Assembly: GCA_964637835.1 (NCBI GenBank) | Contig: CAZWYF010000004.1 | Coordinates: forward strand, 62,001-126,000 | DNA length: 64,000 bases | Reading direction: 5' to 3' | From: Glo-17 sp964637835 | GTDB lineage: Bacteria > Krumholzibacteriota > Krumholzibacteriia > LZORAL124-64-63 | In this document: positions 16,589 through 27,093 of the stretch, piece by piece | Layout: every line of letters starts with the position of its first letter | How positions within the stretch are numbered: position 1 is the first letter of the stretch | The notes under the pieces: generated by a model | Told to the model about the DNA's origin: nothing | Seen by the model: the letters and a program-made list of their open reading frames with translations, nothing else | Database searches by the model: none | Made by a program: the position numbers and the translations under genes

Positions 16589-19048
16589 ATGTGGAGCCCG
16601 AGACACGTCCTGGTCATCATCTTCCTCTGCCTGCTCGCCGGGTCGTTGTTGATCGGTTGCCGGGCCTTCGAACCCGAGGCGATCATCGTCAATCGACCCC
16701 CGGAGACGTACATCGTCGGCTCGCCGGCGGAGACCTCGGGCGCCTACTTCCACTTCCACGTCTACTGGTACGGCGCCGACGAGGACGGCTTCGTGGAGCG
16801 CTACGTCTGGGCGCTCACCGACACCTCGGTGCAGGACCCCGAGACCGACGAGGACGAGGAGGACCAGCGCTTCGACCCGGCCGACAACATCTCCACGCTC
16901 GAGATCGGCAACTACACCACCCGTACCGATACCGTCTTCGACTTCCGCATCGGCCAGGGCGCCAATCTCAGCTATGACATGACCCTGCACATGGTCGCGG
17001 TGGATGATCGCGGCGCCTTCGACCGCACGCCCGCCCGGCTGCACTTCTTCAGCAACGCCCTCGGCAACCCGCAGGTGCAGTTCTACCGGGACGCGGTGGC
17101 CGGCGGCAACGAGTTCGCCGACTTCGACACCGTGGCCTTCGGCGAACCGCTGTTCCTGAAGTGGTCCGGGACCACGCCCAACATCCGCGCCTACGACCCG
17201 GAGCTGCTGGCGCGACGCGACACCGTGCCGCCGAACGACGATGGCCTGCTGGGTTTCAAGTGGCGCCTGCCGGAGTTCGATGACTGCAACGACGCCCAGG
17301 ACGATTGCTGGAATCCCCGGGCCTTCGACGAGGCCACCGGCGACAGCTTCAGCTTCTTCGGCCCGGTCACCGAGCTGACGTTCCTCAACGACGGCACCGG
17401 CAGCGGCGTGTTCGGCCGCGTCCTGGATGCCGGTCCCATCGAGCTGCTGGTCAACACCATCGACGTGGCCGGCGTCGAGGTCCCGAGGACGGATCAGGTC
17501 CTGAACATCGTGGTGAACTACGATCCGGACACCCGCATCCTGCGCGGCGAGACCGATCCCGTCCCCGCCCACAATGATCCCAGGGTCTACCCCTTCTACA
17601 CCGTCTTCCACGGCCCGGAGGCCGGAGACTACACCTTCGCCGAGGGCGACACGGTCCCCGATCGCGCCTACGTGACCTTCAAGGCCATCGGCTGGGACGA
17701 CCCCGCCGACAACATCGTCGACTACGAGGCCGGCGTCGGCTTCCAGGGCCAGTTCATCGCCGGCAACAACATCCGCGGGCAGGGCATCTTCTTCGATTTC
17801 GAGACCAGCTACAGCGAGATCCACCAGACCCGCGAGTGGACCACCACCGATCCCGACGCCTACGAGATTCCCTGGGAGACGCCCAGCTCCGACACGCTCG
17901 GGTTCGAGGTGGGGCCCTTCCGCTACGACGTGGTGATGCGCGCGGTGGACGAGCAGGAGACCCGTGATGGCACGCCCGACACGTTCAGCTTCGTGGGCAA
18001 CCATGATCCCTGCGTGCAGTGCGTGGAGATCGGCAGCGTGATCAGCGAACCGCAGGTGACCTACGAGGATCCGTGCTGGGACGGCGATTGCTTCGAGGGC
18101 CTCACGGAGATGGAGGTCTATCTGGACGACCGCTTCGACGTCTCCGATCCCACCCACCTGCGCAGCGTCCTGATCAATGGCCAGCCGGAATTCGGCAACA
18201 TCTGGGTGCAGCCGGGGGCCGGGGCCATCACCTACGAGCAGCCGCTGCAGCCCGACCAGTGGACCCAGATCACCGCGCGTTACGTCTACTACATGATCTA
18301 CCTGCACGGGAAGGACCACCCGCAGGAGTACTGGCCCGAGGGCGAGGCCAACCGCCGGGTCATGGCCTGGCGCTACCAGGTGGATTACGATGCCGACGTG
18401 GGCAACGCCATCGCCGATGGCGGCGGCGTGGACAACATCACCTCGCTGACGGGCTTCAACGTCCAGGAGAACGTGCCGGCCGACCCCACCCAGAGCGACC
18501 TCTTCATCGACCCCGACACGGGCATGTGGGGTGTCCGGGTGAAGATCGGCGTGCCCGTGTTCTTCGGCGTACCGGGCGGCATGAACACCTTCTGGAGTAC
18601 GCTGCTGGGCAGCTTCGGCGAGACGCCGCCGGATCCTGACTGGACCGAGGAGGAGACCCTGGCCTGGCAGGCCCGCCCCGGCGTGCAGCAGGCCTTCCGG
18701 GCCTGGAAGCTGACCCTGCTGCCGTTCTCCCCGGGCATGGTGCGGGCGATCGCCGCCGATGCGGCCACCTGCGAATGGCGCCAGGAGACCAACAGCTACC
18801 ATTACTTCGAGAACACCCGCGTGCCGCCGGACGTGGATCGCTCGTGCGAGGTCTACCAGGGCGAGGGCTTCCAGGAGCGGGGCCGGATCGACCTCGAGGA
18901 CTTCATCCGTTACAGCACCACGATCGAGGATGCGCCGGTCAAGGAATTCAGGCTGAATCTCTATGCCGCGGGAGAGGCCGAGCCCACCACGGCCGATCGG
19001 AATCCCCCGGGCTGGATCGCGACGGGCAAGACGCTGGGGCTGCGTTAA
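16589..19048 (+). CDS. Large surface lipoprotein (unknown function)
   Basis: Lipoprotein of 819 residues. The N-terminus MWSPRHVLVIIFLCLLAGSLLIGC has a clear lipobox (LIGC, Cys24), so it is lipidated and probably anchored in the outer membrane. ATG 16589 is chosen because it opens this signal peptide and has AGAGGGAG upstream. A longer open frame reaches back to 16394, but that stretch overlaps the promoter. The mature protein starts PPETYIVGSPAETSG and has a repeated beta-type pattern (YWYGADEDGFVERYVW, later GWDDPADNIVDYEAG) resembling Ig or fibronectin-like modules. I recognise no enzyme motif. The protein encoded at 19104 starts with the same pattern, so the two look like diverged tandem paralogues. 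Confidence 0.85.
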   Translation: MWSPRHVLVIIFLCLLAGSLLIGCRAFEPEAIIVNRPPETYIVGSPAETSGAYFHFHVYWYGADEDGFVERYVWALTDTSVQDPETDEDEEDQRFDPADNISTLEIGNYTTRTDTVFDFRIGQGANLSYDMTLHMVAVDDRGAFDRTPARLHFFSNALGNPQVQFYRDAVAGGNEFADFDTVAFGEPLFLKWSGTTPNIRAYDPELLARRDTVPPNDDGLLGFKWRLPEFDDCNDAQDDCWNPRAFDEATGDSFSFFGPVTELTFLNDGTGSGVFGRVLDAGPIELLVNTIDVAGVEVPRTDQVLNIVVNYDPDTRILRGETDPVPAHNDPRVYPFYTVFHGPEAGDYTFAEGDTVPDRAYVTFKAIGWDDPADNIVDYEAGVGFQGQFIAGNNIRGQGIFFDFETSYSEIHQTREWTTTDPDAYEIPWETPSSDTLGFEVGPFRYDVVMRAVDEQETRDGTPDTFSFVGNHDPCVQCVEIGSVISEPQVTYEDPCWDGDCFEGLTEMEVYLDDRFDVSDPTHLRSVLINGQPEFGNIWVQPGAGAITYEQPLQPDQWTQITARYVYYMIYLHGKDHPQEYWPEGEANRRVMAWRYQVDYDADVGNAIADGGGVDNITSLTGFNVQENVPADPTQSDLFIDPDTGMWGVRVKIGVPVFFGVPGGMNTFWSTLLGSFGETPPDPDWTEEETLAWQARPGVQQAFRAWKLTLLPFSPGMVRAIAADAATCEWRQETNSYHYFENTRVPPDVDRSCEVYQGEGFQERGRIDLEDFIRYSTTIEDAPVKEFRLNLYAAGEAEPTTADRNPPGWIATGKTLGLR

Positions 19049-19069
19049 GCGACCGGAACCGCAGCGAGA

Positions 19070-19089
19070 GCCGGGCCCTCGGGCCCGGC
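19070..19089 (+). other. GC inverted repeat between lipoprotein genes
   Basis: Nine-base perfect arms GCCGGGCCC and GGGCCCGGC separated by TC, 21 bases after the upstream stop and 14 bases before the next ATG. There is no T-tract. It may tune relative expression of the two lipoproteins by RNA processing or partial termination. Confidence 0.45.
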
Positions 19090-19103
19090 GAAAGGACGAC
19101 GCA

Positions 19104-21659
19104 ATGGCGAAGCGAATCATGGTCATCGGCCTTCTGGCGGCGGCGGCAGCCTTGCTGCTGGTCGGCGGCTGTGGGCCATCCACCGATCTGAGCGGCACGC
19201 CCATCCCCAACTCGCTGCCCGACACCCGGGTGACCGCGCGGCCCCCCGATGTCCTGGAGGCCGGCTTCGTGGTCCAGTTCTACTGGACCGGGGAAGACCC
19301 GGACGGTCGGATCGCCGGCTACCAGTGGAAGATGAGCGACAACGGGACCGATGGCATCAGCCTGCAGGACACGCTGACGTACGACCCCGCCACCGGCGAC
19401 ACGCTCAACCCGTGGACCTTCACGGCGAGCACGGACTCCACCTTCCTCGTGACGGCGGACATCCCGGACTTTCCCGGCGATCCCGAGGGCTACGACCGCT
19501 CCTACCAGACGCACTCCTTCTGGGTGCGGGCGGTGGACGAGGACGGCGGCGTGGATCCCACGCCGGCCTACGTGAGCTTCACTTCCACCACCCTGCTGCC
19601 CACCGTCACCGTCACCGGACCGCTGGGCGTCCGCGGCCAGCGCGAGGCGCAGGGCATGCCACCGTCGGTCACCTTCCTCTTCGACGGCGAGGACCCGGAC
19701 TTCGAGACCGGGATCCCCACCCAGGTGCGCTACCTCTGGAAGCGGGCGCTGCTCCAGTCCGGCGACTATGCGGACACGCGGGTCGAGTTCCAGCGAGAGA
19801 TCGATTTCCTGGTCGCCTTCGAGGACTCGGGATGGTCGCCGTGGATCCCGTATGATCCCGACGACGACGCTCGCCGCATCACCCTGCCCGACCAGCCGGC
19901 CAACGACTCCCAGGGCGATCGCATCGTCTACCTCTTCGCCATCCAGGCCCGCGACACCGCCGGGGCGGTGAGCATCGATCGCGGCTACGGCGCGCAGGTG
20001 GCCAACGTCTACGTGACCGGCGGCCTGGCGCCCTTCCTGCGCGTGGGCGAGCGCTTCCTGGGCGAGTTCACCGGTTCGGGCAGGAACCTCACCGCGAGCC
20101 TCGACATCGCCGCGGGCCAGGAGCTGAACTTCTCCTGGGTGGCCGATGCCAGCAACTACGCCGGCGAGATCGCCAGCTACCGCTACGGCTGGGACGTCAA
20201 CGACGTCACCGATCCCAATGATCCCAACTGGGCCCTGCCGCCGGGCAACTCCGCCCAGCACCGCCGGTCGCCGCCCATCTCCTTCCCCTCGGGCGCTCAT
20301 ACCCTGACCATCCAGGCGGAGGACAACTCCAACCAGGTCACGCGCTTCGTGCTGACGGTGAACGTGGTGCCGGTGCCCGACCCGGATCAGCAGCTGCCGC
20401 TGCTGATGGTGGACGACGTCAACGATCAGGAGAGCAACTCCTGGCGCGGCGAGGGGGGCCAGGCCCTGGACAACGATTCCTTCCGCGATGCGTTCTGGCT
20501 CTCCGCCCTGACCGGACCCGGTGGGGTGGCCGGCTTCCAGGAAGCCCTCGACGTGGTGGACACCGAGGAGAACACGGTGGAATACCGCGAGGCGGTGAAC
20601 TATCAGACGCTGGCCTGGGCCACCAAGTGGGTCTCCTCTCCCAACAGCGCCATCGCGCAGCAGTTCCGTCCGGGAGAGAGCGAGGCCGCGGGCGATCAGG
20701 ACCAGTACGTCTGGCTGACGCCCTACCAGGCGAGCGTGGGCAACCTGCTGCTGGCCGGCAGCCGCGTGCTCAACAGCTTCCTGGCCGAGTCGCCGTACGA
20801 GCTGCCCATCGTCTTCCAGTCCCGCGAGGGCAGCCCCAACGCGGGCTACACGCTGGTCAACAACGTCAGCGTCCGCCGCGGCTTCGGTCAGCGCGAGCTG
20901 CCCGACGGCACCACGGTGCGCGTGGGCCTGTCTCGCTACCCCTACGAGACCATGGGAGTCGCCACCCTCGATCTCACGGCCCCGCAGTCGTACTACGAGT
21001 ATGGCAAAGGCGAGCTCGTGAGCCGGCGCCGCAAGAACGCCTGCGCGTCGATGAAGGCCCTGGTCATCGACCCGCAGTTCAAGGCCACGTACATGCCCGG
21101 CGGTACGGTCTTCCCCGATACCATCTGGGGCGAGCCGGACATCGACTGGTGGGACGATCCCTACGAGCCCGCGCCCGGCGGCAATCCGGCCAACGACGTG
21201 CTGAACGTCTCCTACATCTGGAGCAGCGACGAGTTCTACGACGCGGACATCATCCAGCGCGGGACGCCCTTCACGCCGCAATCCTCGCCGGAATTCGACT
21301 GCGGCGGCGGGCTCTGCGTCGAACCCATGTTCCGCTCGCTGGCCCGGTTCAACTGGGTGCGCAACGAGCGCCTCGCCGACGATCCCGACGATACCTGGCC
21401 CGAGGGCTATTACGGTGCGCAGGGGCAGCTGCAGCTGGATGACGTCTGTGGCCCCAACGGCCTGCGAGCTGGCCAGACCAGCGCCATCACCCACGATCAG
21501 GTGGTCGGCTTCATCGCCCGCAAGACCGCGCCGGAGAAGCCCAGCCAGGTGGGTGACGTGGTGCTCGGCTTCGATCCGTACCGGTTCGACAACGCCGAGA
21601 CGATCAAGGTGATCCGCTGGGTGCTCGGCGAGCACTTCGGCCTGAGCATGAACCCCTAG
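19104..21659 (+). CDS. Large surface lipoprotein, paralogue of the upstream gene
   Basis: Lipoprotein of 851 residues with signal MAKRIMVIGLLAAAAALLLVGGC (lipobox VGGC, Cys23). ATG 19104 follows an AAAGGACG ribosome binding site. The mature N-terminus reads PDTRVTARPPDVLEAGFVVQ and then FYWTGEDPDGRIAGYQWKMS, matching the module at the start of the preceding lipoprotein. A mid-protein LLMVDDVNDQESNSWRGEGG and a later WDDPYEPAPGGNPANDVLN region look like an extended beta-rich or hydrolase-like fold, but I cannot assign a family. It ends at 21659 and is followed 73 bases later by the secreted BNR protein. Confidence 0.83.
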   Translation: MAKRIMVIGLLAAAAALLLVGGCGPSTDLSGTPIPNSLPDTRVTARPPDVLEAGFVVQFYWTGEDPDGRIAGYQWKMSDNGTDGISLQDTLTYDPATGDTLNPWTFTASTDSTFLVTADIPDFPGDPEGYDRSYQTHSFWVRAVDEDGGVDPTPAYVSFTSTTLLPTVTVTGPLGVRGQREAQGMPPSVTFLFDGEDPDFETGIPTQVRYLWKRALLQSGDYADTRVEFQREIDFLVAFEDSGWSPWIPYDPDDDARRITLPDQPANDSQGDRIVYLFAIQARDTAGAVSIDRGYGAQVANVYVTGGLAPFLRVGERFLGEFTGSGRNLTASLDIAAGQELNFSWVADASNYAGEIASYRYGWDVNDVTDPNDPNWALPPGNSAQHRRSPPISFPSGAHTLTIQAEDNSNQVTRFVLTVNVVPVPDPDQQLPLLMVDDVNDQESNSWRGEGGQALDNDSFRDAFWLSALTGPGGVAGFQEALDVVDTEENTVEYREAVNYQTLAWATKWVSSPNSAIAQQFRPGESEAAGDQDQYVWLTPYQASVGNLLLAGSRVLNSFLAESPYELPIVFQSREGSPNAGYTLVNNVSVRRGFGQRELPDGTTVRVGLSRYPYETMGVATLDLTAPQSYYEYGKGELVSRRRKNACASMKALVIDPQFKATYMPGGTVFPDTIWGEPDIDWWDDPYEPAPGGNPANDVLNVSYIWSSDEFYDADIIQRGTPFTPQSSPEFDCGGGLCVEPMFRSLARFNWVRNERLADDPDDTWPEGYYGAQGQLQLDDVCGPNGLRAGQTSAITHDQVVGFIARKTAPEKPSQVGDVVLGFDPYRFDNAETIKVIRWVLGEHFGLSMNP

Positions 21660-21667
21660 GCACCTTC

Positions 21668-21706
21668 GCGTCGCCGGCCGGCCCTCTCGCGGACGGTCGG
21701 CGACGC
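21668..21706 (+). other. Long-loop GC hairpin between lipoprotein and BNR genes
   Basis: Nine-base arms GCGTCGCCG (21668-21676) and CGGCGACGC (21698-21706) enclose 21 bases. There is no T-tract, and no promoter is visible in the 73-base gap, so the downstream gene is probably cotranscribed through this structure. Confidence 0.4.
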
Positions 21707-21732
21707 CGGGGCAACTTTCGGCAAAGGTAGGC

Positions 21733-24120
21733 ATGAGCATGGATTTCGGGAGTGCGGGGCGCGTGCGGACGGCCGGGTTCCTCTTGGTATGCGGCGCGCT
21801 GCTGGCCGGTGGGGCCGTGGCCCAGGACCAGCCGGCCGCGGGCTGCGAGTTGCCGCTCGTGGTTCCCGATGTCGGCGACGTCACCCTCGACCTGCAGCCC
21901 AATCAGCAGGGACCGGGGATCCTGATCACGTGGCCGGAGCCGCCGGACGCGCTCTCCACCTGCTATGCGCTGACCGACACCGCGGGGCTGGGGGTGCCGA
22001 TGACGGTCACCGGCGACTACGCCGATCGCTTCGACCGCACGTTCGACTTCGCGTTCACCAGCACCGGCGACGTGGGCGATGCCGACCGCAACCGCGTGGT
22101 CGTCCGCTGGAACAACGCCAACGGCGAGCGCACCGGCCGTATCGGCGGGGAGATCAACCTGAGCAACACCGGCGGCCTCTGGGTGCAGGACGGCGCCGGG
22201 AACTGGTCGCAGCGCAACGCCGGCCTGCCCCCGCACCTGCCCTACACCAACCTCATCGATCTGGCCGTGGCCGACGACGGCACCGGCCTGCTCGTCCTGA
22301 CCTCCGGCTCCCAGATCCAGAACGACCCCGAGGGACTGTTCCGCTCCGACGGGGACGGCCCGTGGCAGGAGGTGGCCGCCGACCAGTTCGGCGGCAGCCG
22401 CCAGGTCGCCCGGGTCGCCATGCGGCCCGATCAGGCCGACCGCTTCGCCGTGGGGACGCGCTCGGAGGGCCTCTTCGTCACCAACGACGGTGGCGAGACG
22501 TTCACCCAGTGGACCAGCGACCTGGATCCTGACTTCACGCCCCTGCCCTCGCAATTCCGGGTCACGGCCCTGGTCTGGACCGAGTCCCGGCTCTACGTCG
22601 CGATCCGCAACTACGGGCTGTTCGTCTCCGGGGACGACGGCGCCAGCTTCACGCGCCTGGCCGGCCTGACGGTGCCCGGTGGCGGCGGTGAGCAGAATGT
22701 GGCATATGTCCGCGCCCTGGTGGAGGACGCGGCCGACAGCGATCGGATCCTGGTGGGCCTCGATGGCCACGGGGTCTACCGGTCCACCGACGCGGGCCAG
22801 ACCTGGGCGCCCATCAACGGCGACTTCGAGGGGCTGCCCGACGACGATCCGGATGACGATCCCGATCCCAACGCGCCCAAGACGGTGATCTCGCTCTACA
22901 TCGATCCGGCCGATCCCGATCATGTGGTGATGGGAACCCTGGCGCAGGGCATGTGGCAGACGCTGGATGGTGGCGCCACGTGGCAGGAGGCGCTGACCCC
23001 CTTCATCAGCGAGACCCAGTTCCCCACCAAGCCGCAGGTCACCGACATCGTCGCCCATGACGGCCGCCTGCTGGCCATGGCGGTGGGCCGCGACTCCGCC
23101 GGGCTGGGCGTGGGCCTGATCGCCTCGGACGACGACGGCGCCACCTGGGACACCGTCCCCGGGCAGCCGGCCATCCGCAACGGTCAGCGCCTGGTGAGCA
23201 TGGGCGGGGTGCTGATGCGTCCCAGCGACGGCGGAGGCATCTACACGCCCGATACCATGCTGTCCATCACCGAGACCATCCTCCGCAGCGCCACCGACGC
23301 GGAGTATCGCGACCTCGAGTTCGGCCTGTCCATCGCCTTCGGGCCGGGCAGCGTGGTGCTCGAGGATGTCAACGGCGACGGCGCCCTCGATCCGCTGCCG
23401 TTCAGCCTGGTGGCCCAGGATTACCAGGGCTGGATCGTCTGGCGCTCGGAGCGCGGCTCTCCGGACGCCATGGCCATGATCGGACGGTACGACAAGAACA
23501 ACCCCGAGACCTGCATCCAGGGCTTCTGCGGCGACGACAACTTCGCCTTGCTGCCCAACTGCTTCTCCGAGCGCCGCGCGGCCTGCTTCGATTTCAGCAC
23601 GCCCGGCCAGGTGAGCTTCTATGATCCAGACGTCTACAACGGTTTCACGTACTACTACGCCGTGACCACGTTCGACTACGGCGACGTCTCGCTCGTGGTC
23701 GACCCGAGCGGACTCGCCAACCCCCTCGTGTTCCCGGCCCGGTACCCGGATGATCCCCACGCCGAGGGCGAGGGCAACCGCCAGTCGTTCCAGGTGAACC
23801 TGGAGGCGGAGCCGGCCGAGGATGGCGAGGAGATCTACGTCTATCCCAATCCCCTGCGCCTGGGCGCCGGCATCGCCGGTGGCGAGGGCGAGGAGGTGAT
23901 CTGGACCAACCTGCCCCCGCAGAGCAAGATCCAGGTCTTCACCATCGCCGGCGACCGGATCGCCGATCTGCCCGAGGCGGACCTGCCGCAGCAGGGTGGC
24001 AACATCTACTGGGTGGCGCGCAACGACGACGAGCGCCTGCTCGCCTCCGGCATCTACATCTGGCGGGCGATCATGCCCGAGCGCGGCGACTACTGGGGCA
24101 AGCTGGTCATCATCCGCTGA
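21733..24120 (+). CDS. Secreted BNR-repeat protein with C-terminal sorting-type tail
   Basis: Exported protein of 795 residues. The signal peptide ends GALLAGGAVA before Q31. The central part carries several BNR/Asp-box motifs of sialidase-like propellers: VTNDGGETFTQW, VSGDDGASFTRL, RSTDAGQTWAPI, QTLDGGATWQEA and SDDDGATWDTV. This indicates a beta-propeller but not a defined enzyme, because no sialidase catalytic set is evident. The C-terminus (YVYPNPLRLGAGIAGG, then LASGIYIWRAIMPERGDYWG and KLVIIR) is a divergent form of the FlgD-like sorting tail seen in the protein at 13240. It probably acts at the cell surface together with the two lipoproteins upstream. Confidence 0.85.
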   Translation: MSMDFGSAGRVRTAGFLLVCGALLAGGAVAQDQPAAGCELPLVVPDVGDVTLDLQPNQQGPGILITWPEPPDALSTCYALTDTAGLGVPMTVTGDYADRFDRTFDFAFTSTGDVGDADRNRVVVRWNNANGERTGRIGGEINLSNTGGLWVQDGAGNWSQRNAGLPPHLPYTNLIDLAVADDGTGLLVLTSGSQIQNDPEGLFRSDGDGPWQEVAADQFGGSRQVARVAMRPDQADRFAVGTRSEGLFVTNDGGETFTQWTSDLDPDFTPLPSQFRVTALVWTESRLYVAIRNYGLFVSGDDGASFTRLAGLTVPGGGGEQNVAYVRALVEDAADSDRILVGLDGHGVYRSTDAGQTWAPINGDFEGLPDDDPDDDPDPNAPKTVISLYIDPADPDHVVMGTLAQGMWQTLDGGATWQEALTPFISETQFPTKPQVTDIVAHDGRLLAMAVGRDSAGLGVGLIASDDDGATWDTVPGQPAIRNGQRLVSMGGVLMRPSDGGGIYTPDTMLSITETILRSATDAEYRDLEFGLSIAFGPGSVVLEDVNGDGALDPLPFSLVAQDYQGWIVWRSERGSPDAMAMIGRYDKNNPETCIQGFCGDDNFALLPNCFSERRAACFDFSTPGQVSFYDPDVYNGFTYYYAVTTFDYGDVSLVVDPSGLANPLVFPARYPDDPHAEGEGNRQSFQVNLEAEPAEDGEEIYVYPNPLRLGAGIAGGEGEEVIWTNLPPQSKIQVFTIAGDRIADLPEADLPQQGGNIYWVARNDDERLLASGIYIWRAIMPERGDYWGKLVIIR

Positions 24121-24142
24121 CCGCCCTGGCCATCTCTCGAGG

Positions 24143-24167
24143 CGGCGCCGGCCAGCGGCCGGCGCCG
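24143..24167 (+). terminator. GC hairpin after the BNR gene
   Basis: Eleven-base perfect stem CGGCGCCGGCC/GGCCGGCGCCG with an AGC loop, 22 bases after the stop, followed only by TTCC. It lies just upstream of the ppdK promoter and probably ends the surface-protein transcript. Confidence 0.65.
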
Positions 24168-24186
24168 TTCCACGCTCCGGAAGGCC

Positions 24187-24214
24187 TTGTGTCCGTGGCG
24201 CCGGTGACTATACT
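24187..24214 (+). promoter_or_regulatory. Sigma-70 promoter for ppdK
   Basis: TTGTGT at 24187-24192, a 16-base spacer and TATACT at 24209-24214 (five of six). The predicted leader is about 95 nt to the ATG at 24315. Confidence 0.75.
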
Positions 24215-24314
24215 GGAGCCCCGTACGCCCACAGCGGGCCCCGAATCCGCCCATTCACCGAGATCCGGCCGCCTGCGGGCGTGGGCCGGTCCGTTCGTCC
24301 CCCGAGGAGGAGTC

Positions 24315-27002
<2,688 letters not shown>

Positions 27003-27030
27003 CCGCGGGTAACAGCACGGACCCCCATCG

Positions 27031-27061
27031 CGGCGGTCGCCGGCTCCGGCTGCGACCGCCG
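27031..27061 (+). terminator. GC hairpin after ppdK
   Basis: Ten-base arms CGGCGGTCGC (27031-27040) and GCGACCGCCG (27052-27061) with an eleven-base loop, 28 bases after the ppdK stop, without a T-tract. The stem covers a GTG that could otherwise be taken as the next gene's start, which favours the start at 27094. Confidence 0.6.
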
Positions 27062-27093
27062 TGATCGTCTCCCGCCCGTCACGAGGAGCCGCC

